Assembly: GCA_036524675.1 (NCBI GenBank)
Contig: DATDBU010000180.1
Coordinates: 16,397-80,396, forward strand
DNA length: 64,000 nucleotides
Source: DATDAW01 sp036524675
GTDB taxonomy: Bacteria; Verrucomicrobiota; Verrucomicrobiia; Chthoniobacterales; DASVRZ01
Direction: 5' to 3'
The notes under the pieces are model-generated. The model was not told the DNA's origin, did not search any database, and saw nothing but the letters and a program-made list of their open reading frames with translations. Made by a program: the position numbers and the translations under genes. Shown here one piece after another: positions 50,807 to 58,463 of the stretch (within the stretch, counting starts at the first letter, position 1; each line of letters begins with the position of its first letter).

Positions 50807-52375
50807 CTAAGCTCGTGCTCTCAGAGCCACACGGCGGATCTTGCCGCTGATCGTCTTCGGCAGCTCGGCAATGAACTCGATCTCGCGCGGGTATTTGTAA
50901 GGCGCGGTCACGCGCTTGCAGTGCTCCTGAAGTTCGCGGGCAAGCACGTCGCCGGGCTTGGCATCCTTGCGCAGGACGACGAAGGCTTTGACGATCGCGC
51001 CGCGCAGTGCGTCAGGCTTGGCGACCGCGGCGGCCTCAAGCACGGCGGGATGCTCGACCAGCGCGCTCTCGACCTCGAACGGCCCGATGCGATAACCGGC
51101 GCTCTTGATGATGTCGTCCGCGCGGCCGACGAACCAATAGCGGCCCTCCGCGTCGCGCCTGGCGCGGTCGCCGGTGAGATACCAGTCGCCGCGGAAGCGG
51201 GCGGCGTTCTCTTCCGGGTTGCGCCAGTATTCGCGAAAGAGCCCGAGCGGACGGCGCGGCGCGACGCGCACGGCGATCTCGCCTTCGACGCCTTGCGGCA
51301 CTTCGCGCAACTCCTCGTCGAGCAACGCGACGTCGAAGCCGGGCGCCGGCCGGCCCATCGAACCGGGGCGCACTTCGTCGCCGCGGGCGAGACAATTGGC
51401 AATCAGCACGACGGTCTCGGTCTGGCCGTAGCCTTCGTAGATTGTCAGGCCGGTCGCGCGCTTCCACGTTTCGATCACTTCGGCGTTCAGCGGTTCGCCG
51501 GCGCTGACGCAGTGGCGCAAGCGCGGAAAGCGATAAGCTGCGAGATCTTCGCGCACGATGAGACGCAGCGCCGTGGGCGGCGCGCACCAGGTGGTGATCG
51601 GATACCGCATGAGCGTGTGCAGCGAAGCAGCGGCATCGAACTTCCCGGGCGAATCGACCGCGAAGATACACGCGCCCATGTGCCAGGGGCCGAAGAGGCT
51701 CGACCACGCGGCCTTGGCCCAGCCGTTGTCGGCGAGGTTCCAGTGGACGTCGTGCGGCTTGCAGCAGAGCCAGTGCCCGCCGGTGACGCGGTGGCCCAGG
51801 CCGTAGCTTTCCTGCGTGTGCAGGACCATCTTCGGCGGGCCGGTCGTGCCGCTCGTGAAATAGAGGATTCCCGGCTCGGCTGCGCCTGTTGGCTCGGGCT
51901 CGAAATCGGCTCGGGCCACGCGCAATCCTTCATCGAAGCTCATCCAGCCCGCGTGTTCCTCGCCCGCCACGATCTTGAGGCCGGTGAAGTCGCCCACCCG
52001 CTCGGCGGTCTCGGCGTTGGTGATGACGGCGGCCACCTCCGCGGCATCGAGGCGATAGCGAATATCCCTCGCGGTGAGCAGCAGCGTTCCGGGAATCGGC
52101 ACGGCGCCGAGCTTCGTCAGCCCAAGCATCGCGATCCACCACTGCGGCACGCGCGGGAGGATCACGAGCACGCGGTCGCCGCGCCGGATGCCGAGCGTGT
52201 GGAAGAAATGGGCCGCGCGCCGAAACTGCTCCGCGAGCCGGATGAACGTGAACCGCTGCTCACGCTCGGTGCGCTCTTCCACGCACCAGAGCGCGAGGTC
52301 GTGCGGGCGCATTTTCGCCCACCGCTCCAGGACGTCGCCGGCGAAGTTGAAGCAGACTGACTCGCGTCCGCTCAT
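50807..52375 (-). CDS. Medium-chain acyl-CoA synthetase (ACSM-like)
   Basis: 522 residues from MSGRESVCFNFAGDV. This N-terminus and KMRPHDLALWCVEE are typical of the MACS/ACSM group. A3 YFTSGTTGPPKMVLHT, DVHWNLADNGWAKAAW, GYGQTETVVL, GRADDIIKSAGYRIGPFEVES, terminal ELPKTISGKIRRVALR with the catalytic lysine. It activates medium-chain or aromatic acids to acyl-CoA. ATG 52375 fits the family start; the open frame to 52507 adds non-homologous residues. It is the last gene on this side of the GC-rich block. Confidence 0.9.
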   Translation of the reverse strand: MSGRESVCFNFAGDVLERWAKMRPHDLALWCVEERTEREQRFTFIRLAEQFRRAAHFFHTLGIRRGDRVLVILPRVPQWWIAMLGLTKLGAVPIPGTLLLTARDIRYRLDAAEVAAVITNAETAERVGDFTGLKIVAGEEHAGWMSFDEGLRVARADFEPEPTGAAEPGILYFTSGTTGPPKMVLHTQESYGLGHRVTGGHWLCCKPHDVHWNLADNGWAKAAWSSLFGPWHMGACIFAVDSPGKFDAAASLHTLMRYPITTWCAPPTALRLIVREDLAAYRFPRLRHCVSAGEPLNAEVIETWKRATGLTIYEGYGQTETVVLIANCLARGDEVRPGSMGRPAPGFDVALLDEELREVPQGVEGEIAVRVAPRRPLGLFREYWRNPEENAARFRGDWYLTGDRARRDAEGRYWFVGRADDIIKSAGYRIGPFEVESALVEHPAVLEAAAVAKPDALRGAIVKAFVVLRKDAKPGDVLARELQEHCKRVTAPYKYPREIEFIAELPKTISGKIRRVALRARA

Positions 52376-52655
52376 GCAGTAATCTAGGTTTGCGAACGCG
52401 CCTCCGCAATGAGCGCGTAACGGCCTACGAGCCTCCTGTGTGGACGACGGCCGGGCTTGTCTGCATCGGTTGTCAGGTGCGGACAAACGATTGGCAGACG
52501 GCAACACCTGGAATGGATCGTTGCGTTTGCAAAGCGTGTTTTGCGAAGGACATTCGTTAAGGCCAGGGTTAATCCCAAAGCTGTTTTCCCCATTAAAGGA
52601 AGATCCCCCTTCCCGGCTCCGACAATGGAGCCAGGAGCCCCTTCGACGTTCTTTT
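52376..52655. other. Boundary region with a tRNA-like fragment at 52559-52576
   Basis: 280 bases without a gene between the GC-rich block and the following operon. AAGGCCAGGGTTAATCCC (52559-52576) resembles the T-arm part of the tRNA-Ala at 31719 (AAGGCCAGGGG-TTCGAATCCCC) with two small gaps. It could be a decayed attachment-site copy or coincidence. GGAGCCAGGAGCCCC near 52630 forms a weak hairpin. Confidence 0.25.
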
Positions 52656-53132
52656 TCAGCGCGTTACGCGAAAACGGCGTACGGCGGCGATGCCCAGGGA
52701 GAGAAACACCACCAATACGAGTCCCTGCGAGATGCCAAAAGCGGGCTCGCTTTGGGTCGGCGCTAGTTCCTTTAGAGCCGGAGTTTTCTGGAATAGCTGC
52801 GCCACCAGCACGAAAAAATTCAGGTAAAGCGCGATAAGGGCGGTCCACAAATAACCTTTGCTCCATTTGCCCGCGAGTTTGCGAACGTAAAGCGCATAGA
52901 TCGCCACCGCCAGCAGGACCAGCGACAGGATGCCCACGGCGTATGCCGGCGTGAATCCGCGGAAAGGAAAAAAGAATCCGGTCACGCTGGTGGCCACTGT
53001 GGTCGCCAGAAAAAAGGCGGTCCAACGGCCATGACTTTTCCCGGCGAGCCAGCCGCCCAGGACGACCAGGCCCGAAACAAGACCCGCCAGACTGATCAGG
53101 ATGTGAACAAGTGTGAAAATAGATAGTCCCAT
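52656..53132 (-). CDS. Four-helix integral membrane protein, function unknown
   Basis: 158 residues with four membrane helices (FTLVHILISLAGLVSGLVVL; WTAFFLATTVATSVTGFFF; AYAVGILSLVLLAVAIYALY; the LWTALIALYLNFFVLVAQLF region) and a final hydrophobic segment. It contains SVTGFFFPFRGFTPAYAVG, a pattern I have seen in unannotated proteobacterial proteins, but no function can be named. It starts 18 bases after the hydrolase stop and probably belongs to the TetR-controlled operon. Confidence 0.7.
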   Translation of the reverse strand: MGLSIFTLVHILISLAGLVSGLVVLGGWLAGKSHGRWTAFFLATTVATSVTGFFFPFRGFTPAYAVGILSLVLLAVAIYALYVRKLAGKWSKGYLWTALIALYLNFFVLVAQLFQKTPALKELAPTQSEPAFGISQGLVLVVFLSLGIAAVRRFRVTR

Positions 53133-53150
53133 GATGCCCCTTTTTCGCTG

Positions 53151-53975
53151 TTAGGATTTAATAAACTCTAACAGATCCGCATTGAGCTGGTCCTTGCTCG
53201 TGTCGCCCAAGCTGTGCGAGCCGCCCGGATAAATCTTCAGCTTTGCATTCGGAACCAGCTTCGAGGAAAGCAGGGCCGCAGCTCCGATGGGGACAATCTG
53301 GTCGTCGTCGCCGTGAATGATCAACGTAGGGACGTCGAACTTTTTCAAGTCCTCGGTGAAATCCGTCTCCGAAAACGCTTTGATACAATCATAGGCGTTC
53401 TTAAATCCGGACATCATTCCCTGCATCCACCACGATTGGATGAGACCCTGCGAAACCTTGGCACCGGGCCGGTTGAAATTGAAAAACGGACCACTTGCGA
53501 CATCGAGGAAAAACTGCGCGCGATCAGCGAGATACGCCTTGCGAAAACCGTCGAAGACCTCGAGGGGCAGTCCACCCGGATTAGCCTCCGTCTTGACCAT
53601 GATCGGCGGAACAGCGCCCATGAGCACCGCCTTCGCGACGCGCGCAGTGCCGTGACGCCCGATAAACCGCGCCACTTCGCCGCCTCCGGTCGAGTGGCCG
53701 ATCATCACCGCGTCTTTCAAATCGAGTGCCTCGAAAAGCTCCGCCAGATCGTCCGCGTATTGATCCATGTGATTACCCTCCCACGGCTGGCTGGAGCGTC
53801 CGTGGCCGCGTCGATCGTGGCCGATGCAGCGATAACCGTTTTCCGCGAGGAAAAACATCTGGTTCTCCCAGGCATCCGCGCTGAGCGGCCAGCCGTGACT
53901 GAATACCACCGGCTGCCCGGCGCCCCAGTCTTTGTAATAGATTTCCGTTCCGTCTTTAGTTGTGATGGTGCTCAT
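53151..53975 (-). CDS. Alpha/beta hydrolase of the non-heme haloperoxidase group
   Basis: 274 residues. Oxyanion region SHGWPLSADAW, nucleophile S95 in GHSTGGGEVARF, acid in IIHGDDDQIVP, histidine in YPGGSHSLG. The family includes cofactor-free haloperoxidases, which are esterases/perhydrolases. It is cytoplasmic, without a signal peptide. It is 30 bases downstream of the SDR gene. In this operon it may help in detoxification or ester hydrolysis. Confidence 0.88.
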   Translation of the reverse strand: MSTITTKDGTEIYYKDWGAGQPVVFSHGWPLSADAWENQMFFLAENGYRCIGHDRRGHGRSSQPWEGNHMDQYADDLAELFEALDLKDAVMIGHSTGGGEVARFIGRHGTARVAKAVLMGAVPPIMVKTEANPGGLPLEVFDGFRKAYLADRAQFFLDVASGPFFNFNRPGAKVSQGLIQSWWMQGMMSGFKNAYDCIKAFSETDFTEDLKKFDVPTLIIHGDDDQIVPIGAAALLSSKLVPNAKLKIYPGGSHSLGDTSKDQLNADLLEFIKS

Positions 53976-54005
53976 AGTTTCGAATCGAGTAGGCAGAACT
54001 TTTTC

Positions 54006-54743
54006 TCAAATAAGACTGCCGGTGGCGTAGTGGACCTCTCCATTGATCCAGCGCGAGTCGTCGGAGGCAAGGAAAACCACAATCGGCGCGATGTCTTCCG
54101 GCTTGCCAATGCGACCCAAGGGACTGGGCTCGGAAGGGTCGGAAACAAATCCGGCGGCATGCACTCCTTCTGTAGCAATGAGGCCAGGGTTCACGGCATT
54201 GACCCGGATGTTGCGGTCCGCCAATTCGCGGGAAAATGAGCGGGTAACCGAATCCACCGCGCCCTTTGTTGCGCTGTAAACCGTGATTCCGGGAGGGCTC
54301 AGCTTTGCGACCACCGAACTCACATTGACGATGACGCCGCCTTCGGGGCCGAAATATTTGACCGCTTCCTGCGATGCGAGAATGAGCCCGAGGACGTTCA
54401 GATCGAAATGCTTGTGGAAGCTCTCTTCCGTAATCGAGCCGATCGGCGCGCCCGCATACATGCCGGCATTGTTGACGAGGATATCGAGACGCCCGAACGC
54501 CTTTTTCGTCTCCGAAAAGAGGTGCTCGATGTCGGCAAGCTTCGACACATTGGCCTTCACCGCGATCGCACGTCCCCCGGCGGCGCTGACATCCGCGACG
54601 ATCTTTTCAGCTGCCTCTTTGCTGGAGGAATAGTTGACGACCACCGCCGCTCCTTCTGCGGCGAGGGCTTTGACGATGGCGGCGCCGATCCCTTTGGATG
54701 CGCCGGTGACGATAGCTATTTTATTTTCGAGTTTTTTGGGCAT
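54006..54743 (-). CDS. Short-chain dehydrogenase/reductase
   Basis: 245 residues from MPKKLENKIAIVTGASK. Cofactor loop GASKGIGAAIV, NNAG in LVNNAGMYAGAP, catalytic Ser-Tyr-Lys with SSVVAKLSPPGITVYSATKG, and the terminal HYATGSLI. It is a classical NAD(P)H-dependent SDR of the glucose/3-oxoacyl reductase group; substrate unknown. The open extension to 54842 is not family-like. It is 132 bases downstream of the aldo/keto reductase gene, where a hairpin-like GTCTGTGCCCGCC..GGCGGTCGCAGACC region lies. Confidence 0.85.
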   Translation of the reverse strand: MPKKLENKIAIVTGASKGIGAAIVKALAAEGAAVVVNYSSSKEAAEKIVADVSAAGGRAIAVKANVSKLADIEHLFSETKKAFGRLDILVNNAGMYAGAPIGSITEESFHKHFDLNVLGLILASQEAVKYFGPEGGVIVNVSSVVAKLSPPGITVYSATKGAVDSVTRSFSRELADRNIRVNAVNPGLIATEGVHAAGFVSDPSEPSPLGRIGKPEDIAPIVVFLASDDSRWINGEVHYATGSLI

Positions 54744-54875
54744 GGCATTTTTTATAGTTAGTAAATTGGAATGATCTGTAGCGGTGGTCTGTGCCCGCCG
54801 GAAGGCGCAGGTATCCGCGGAATGGGCGGTCGCAGACCGCACCTAAAGTGAGCCGCGCTCGTTATTCAGCGCCTT

Positions 54876-55916
54876 CTAACGAACGGCATGGCTTGGGAAG
54901 TCCGTCTGTTCCGCCATGCGGCCCGACAGGACACCTGCACTACGCGCGACCACGTCGTGGGGAAAACCCATGGCAATTGCGCTGGCTTGATCCAGCCTCT
55001 GCAGATGTTCGGCGGACAGAACCACATCGGTTGAAGCGAGATTGTCGGAAAGTTGTTCCAAGGTTCGCGGCCCGATGATTGTGATCGTGCCTTTGGTCAG
55101 GACCCACGCGATGGCAATCTGTCCGGCGGGCAAGCCGGTCTCCTGCGAAATTGCCAACACTTCGTCCATTGTGCCGGTCTTGCGGGAGTCGCTTTCGCTG
55201 TGGATCACAGCTCCCAAGCCCTGGGCTCGGCCGGTTTCTCCCTTTCGATATTTGCCGGTCAACAGGCCTCCACCCAACGGAGACCACGTCACAGTTCCCA
55301 AGTGGAATGCCGCCGCCATGGGGAGCAGTTCCCGTTCTGCGGTGCGTTCCACCAGGCTGTATTCCAGTTGAACGGCGGAGACCGGAGCCCAGCCACGCAA
55401 CTCCGCCAAAGTCACCGCGGTTGCCACGCGCCAGGCCGGAAAATCCGACAGACCGGAATAGAGAATCTTGCCCGAACGGACGAGATCATCCAAACCCCGC
55501 GCGATTTCGTCAATTGGAGTGACGCCGTCCGGCATGTGAACCCAGAGCAGATCGATGCGGTCGGTCTTGAGGCGGCGCAGGCTGGCCTCCACCGATTGGA
55601 TCATGGCCTTGCGACTGTTGCCGGTGCGTTGCAGGCCGCTGCTGGGACTGTCGCCCAGCGAAAACTTCGTCGCCAGCACGACGTCATCTCGCTCATTGGC
55701 AATAAAATCGCCGACCATCGTTTCCGACTCGCCGAATTGATACTGATCCGCCGTGTCGATGAAATTGCCCCCGGCTTCCCGATAGTGGCTGTAAATCTTC
55801 TGCGCTTCCTCGCGGTCCGAGCCGTAGCCCCACCCTTTGCCGAAATTGCCCGTGCCCAAAGCGAGAAACGAGACACGAAGACCGGTTTGGCCAAAAATTC
55901 TGTAACGCATTCTCAT
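54876..55916 (-). CDS. Aldo/keto reductase
   Basis: 346 residues, (beta/alpha)8 NADPH-dependent reductase. Catalytic tetrad D54 and Y59 (FIDTADQYQFGESE), K84 (LATKFSLGD), H127 (WVHMPD). The C-terminal cofactor motif is TIIGPRTLEQLSDNL. It reduces aldehydes or ketones. It is divergent from the TetR gene with two operator-like palindromes in the 99-base gap; ATG 55910 is an alternative start. It is the first gene of the operon with SDR, hydrolase and membrane protein. Confidence 0.9.
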   Translation of the reverse strand: MRMRYRIFGQTGLRVSFLALGTGNFGKGWGYGSDREEAQKIYSHYREAGGNFIDTADQYQFGESETMVGDFIANERDDVVLATKFSLGDSPSSGLQRTGNSRKAMIQSVEASLRRLKTDRIDLLWVHMPDGVTPIDEIARGLDDLVRSGKILYSGLSDFPAWRVATAVTLAELRGWAPVSAVQLEYSLVERTAERELLPMAAAFHLGTVTWSPLGGGLLTGKYRKGETGRAQGLGAVIHSESDSRKTGTMDEVLAISQETGLPAGQIAIAWVLTKGTITIIGPRTLEQLSDNLASTDVVLSAEHLQRLDQASAIAMGFPHDVVARSAGVLSGRMAEQTDFPSHAVR

Positions 55917-55941
55917 GGGATCAAGGTCATGGTGAAGTTTA

Positions 55942-55959
55942 AGATGATGGATATCATCT
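55942..55959. promoter_or_regulatory. TetR operator, copy 1
   Basis: AGATGAT-GGAT-ATCATCT, a perfect 7-4-7 inverted repeat in the divergent gap. The related copy at 55970-55987 has the same spacing. Confidence 0.65.
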
Positions 55960-55969
55960 AAGGGAAATT

Positions 55970-55987
55970 AGATGACACCCATCATCG
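55970..55987. promoter_or_regulatory. TetR operator, copy 2
   Basis: AGATGAC-ACCC-ATCATCG, the same 7-4-7 layout with two arm changes. Centre-to-centre distance to copy 1 is 28 bases, so two dimers could bind on about the same face when helical repeat is considered loosely. Confidence 0.6.
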
Positions 55988-56015
55988 CTGTGTCAAACTT
56001 GTTTTTACAGTCATC

Positions 56016-56597
56016 ATGAAAGTTTCCCGACAACAAGCCGGTGAAAACCGCGTCCGCGTCCTGAACCTCGCCTCGCGCCGTTTCCGCGAACGCGGCTTCC
56101 AGGGGGTCAGCGTGGCCGATCTCATGCAGGAAGCAGGGCTCACCCACGGCGGCTTTTACAAGCAGTTCGAATCGAAGGAAGACCTCATCGCCCAGGCCTG
56201 TGCGCTCGCCATCAGCGACAATCTGGAAGCCTACAAGCAGCTGGCCGCGCGAAACCGGCGTCGGGCGGTCAAAGCTATCGCGACCGAGTTGCTCTCTGCG
56301 ATCCACCGTGACGATCCGGCGGAGGGTTGCGTGATCGCAGCGTTGGGCGCCGAAGTTTCAAGAGCCGATCCCGCAACCCGGCATCAGGTCACAAATGGAA
56401 TCAACGACATCCTCGACCTGCTCGCCGGATTGATGCCAGGCCGCTCCGAAAAAGAAGCTCGCCAAAAAGCCGTCGCGGCTTACACCACGATTATCGGCGC
56501 CATCCTGCTGGCCAGGGCCGTCGATGACCCCAAGATGTCCGACGAGATTCTCAAAACGGCCCGGACGTCCGTTATGGCCATGGCTGCGGTAAGCTGA
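56016..56597 (+). CDS. TetR-family repressor (local regulator)
   Basis: 193 residues. Helix-turn-helix RFRERGFQGVSVADLMQEAG then LTHGGFYKQFESKEDLI. The C-terminal domain (CVIAALGAEVSRADPATRHQV) matches the class of TetR regulators that sit next to oxidoreductase genes and sense electrophiles or quinones. Divergent from the aldo/keto reductase gene with twin 7-4-7 palindromes in between, so it likely represses itself and that operon. Confidence 0.88.
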   Translation: MKVSRQQAGENRVRVLNLASRRFRERGFQGVSVADLMQEAGLTHGGFYKQFESKEDLIAQACALAISDNLEAYKQLAARNRRRAVKAIATELLSAIHRDDPAEGCVIAALGAEVSRADPATRHQVTNGINDILDLLAGLMPGRSEKEARQKAVAAYTTIIGAILLARAVDDPKMSDEILKTARTSVMAMAAVS

Positions 56598-56714
56598 CGA
56601 GACCATTGGATAACCGGCAGAGTGCAGCAGCATTGGCCCCACCCCAAGGAGCGCATTCCAGATCCTACTCTTACTCGTAATCTTAATCCGTCGGCCTCTC
56701 ACGATTCAAAGTGA

Positions 56715-56803
56715 CCACAAAGGGCACAAAGAGCGCCAAAAGAACAGGTTACGACCTTAAAAGGTCTTCGAGTTGTCTTTGTGCTCTCTGCCTTCTTTGC
56801 GGT
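56715..56803. repeat. Inverted nonamer-type tandem repeat
   Basis: Left arm: CACAAAGGG, CACAAAGAG, CGCCAAAAG-like nine-base units (56716-56742). Right arm: CTTTGTGCT, CTCTGCCTT, CTTTGCGGT (56777-56803), the complement orientation. Same two-arm plan as at 22484, 30605 and 34431. Confidence 0.7.
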
Positions 56804-56839
56804 TGTTTTGAAGTAGTGTCAAAGACAAAAGCCGGAGCG

Positions 56840-57215
56840 ATAAACGGTTGCCATGGCGAAAGAAATCGACACTTCGGAACACGCAATCGACACTTCGAAG
56901 CGAAAAACGACAACGCTGTCGCATTAAATGGCGCTTTGTGGTAAACAACCGACACTTCCGGACCCTGAATAGGCGCTTCGGAGCGGGAAGCGGACACTTC
57001 GGCGCAGGCAATGACGACACCGGGATGAGAAACGCCCGAAAGCTTTGCGAAACACGCCGACTGGAGTAGTCAACGGCGGCACTGAAGCCCGAAATGGACG
57101 CTCTGTCGTTAACGATGGACGGTTCGAACCTCGAAACAGGCGCGCTCGAATCCGAAATAAACGCTCCGGAGAGATGGATTCGTCCGCAGGAAATAAAAAC
57201 GAACGCTTGGCTTTG
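56840..57215. repeat. Degenerate tandem array, period about 21 bp
   Basis: About 17 diverged units sharing a core like CGACACTTCG: cores begin near 56867, 56888, 56908, 56930, 56950, 56972 and 56992, i.e. steps of 20-22. Because 21 is a multiple of three, all frames show seven-residue repeats, such as NRHFGTR-NRHFEAK on the plus strand. No uninterrupted long frame covers it, so it may be decayed coding DNA or non-coding minisatellite. Confidence 0.7.
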
Positions 57216-57478
57216 ATAGGCAAAAAATGCCAGTCTTCGACCTCCCTCTTTAACTTAGTAGTTCGTATGAATGATAAGTTCGTAAGCCGTCTCGGGAGTT
57301 TCACCGCGGCCCTCGCCACATTGAACTAGTAAATTTTCTTTCATCGACACAACCTTCGCCAGAAATATGCGCATCCTTGTCACCGCGCTCTTATGTCTTT
57401 CTCGTCCGCCCGCTGTCCGTCGCGGATGACTACGAGGATTTCCCTGTTGTTGCGAAGAAACAGCATACCTCCTGCAGT

Positions 57479-58441
57479 ATGAAGCTGACTCCGGAAAAGG
57501 ATTTCAAGGTGGTCGTCGGCCTTCTTTTCATTGTTCTTCTGCCCGCCATCTTCACGCTTCGCTCGATTGACGTTGCGAGGGAGATGATTCCTGTTGAGGG
57601 AAATCCCAGCCCTTATGGTTACACATGGAGCCTCGGTTTATTTATCGTTCCGATCCTGGCAGTGGCGGTCTGGTTTCACATCAAGCCGCGGGAAAGCGGC
57701 CTGCGGAAAGCCTTTTATATGACGGCTCTTGGGCTTCCGTTGCTCGGCTTTTTGCTCGATCTCTTTCTGGGAACGCTCTTTTTTACGTTCGAGAATCAGG
57801 CGGCAACTCTGGGTATATGGGTCGGAGCCTGGAACTGGCAGGAATTCAAATGGCTTCCCAATCAACTGCCGTTGGAAGAATTTGTGTTCTATACCACCGG
57901 TGTGGCTGCTGCCTTGTGCACGTATGTGTGGTGCGATGAGTATTGGCTCAAAGCCTATAAGGTTCCGGATGAAGGAGCGGTGGGCCGTAACCTTAAGCGT
58001 ATTTTTCAATTCCATTGGGGATCGGTTTGGATAGGGGGCGCCCTGATCCTGGCGGCGTGGCTCTACAAGAAATTCGGTCAGCATCCCCATCACGAGGGTT
58101 TCCCAGGGTATTTTACATTCATGGTGGTGGCGGCCGTTGTGCCGAGCATGCTGCTTTTTCCTAGTGTGAAAGCCGTAGTCAACTGGCGTGCGATGAGTTT
58201 TACGGGATTTATCCTCCTGCTTATCAGTCTGCTGTGGGAAGCCACGCTGGGAGTTCCTTACCAATGGTGGGGGTATCGATACGACCAGATGATCGGATTG
58301 ACCATCGACGCCTGGATGCGACTGCCCGTCGAAGAACCGAATCTGTGGCTTTCCGTGACTTACGTAACGGTGATTGTCTATGAAGCCATAAAATTGTGGC
58401 TCGATTCGAAGCGATCATTCCGCTCTGCATTTTTTGGGTGA
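57479..58441 (+). CDS. Lycopene-cyclase-domain-like membrane protein, paralogue 1
   Basis: 320 residues from MKLTPEKDFKVVVGL, about eight membrane helices. Two internal repeats resemble the CarR/CrtYcd carotenoid cyclase unit: first with LPLEEFVFYTTG preceded by GIWVGAWNWQEF, second with LLWEATLGVPYQWWGY, MIGLTIDAWMRLPVEEPNLW and TVIVYEAIK. The P-x-E-E motif is the family hallmark. It may cyclise a carotenoid or another polyprenoid, but no other carotenoid gene is in the window. The open frame begins at 57377; ATG 57479 matches the start of its neighbour. Confidence in the fold is moderate, in the reaction low. Confidence 0.6.
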   Translation: MKLTPEKDFKVVVGLLFIVLLPAIFTLRSIDVAREMIPVEGNPSPYGYTWSLGLFIVPILAVAVWFHIKPRESGLRKAFYMTALGLPLLGFLLDLFLGTLFFTFENQAATLGIWVGAWNWQEFKWLPNQLPLEEFVFYTTGVAAALCTYVWCDEYWLKAYKVPDEGAVGRNLKRIFQFHWGSVWIGGALILAAWLYKKFGQHPHHEGFPGYFTFMVVAAVVPSMLLFPSVKAVVNWRAMSFTGFILLLISLLWEATLGVPYQWWGYRYDQMIGLTIDAWMRLPVEEPNLWLSVTYVTVIVYEAIKLWLDSKRSFRSAFFG

Positions 58442-58463
58442 TAACGGGAGGAGTAAAAGTTCC

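Larger units (their letters stand above)
56598..57478. other. Long gene-free region
   Basis: About 880 bases. It holds an inverted tandem repeat (56715-56803) and a degenerate array of about 21-bp period (about 56840-57215). The remaining 57216-57478 has an AT-rich part around 57240-57350 that may include the promoter of the cyclase-like genes. Short frames here follow the repeat and are not supported as genes. Confidence 0.6.

Noticed and set aside
50573..52360. Plus-strand open frame of 595 codons
   Set aside because: Antisense of two adjacent AMP-binding enzymes with intact motifs; no homologous features on the plus strand.
56840..57215. CRISPR array
   Set aside because: Unit length about 21 bp with no separate constant repeat and unique spacer, strong divergence between units, and no cas genes.
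56711..57329. Short plus-strand frames (77, 73 and 94 codons) in the repeat region
   Set aside because: Their periodic sequences follow the 21-bp DNA repeat in several frames, so coding cannot be supported.
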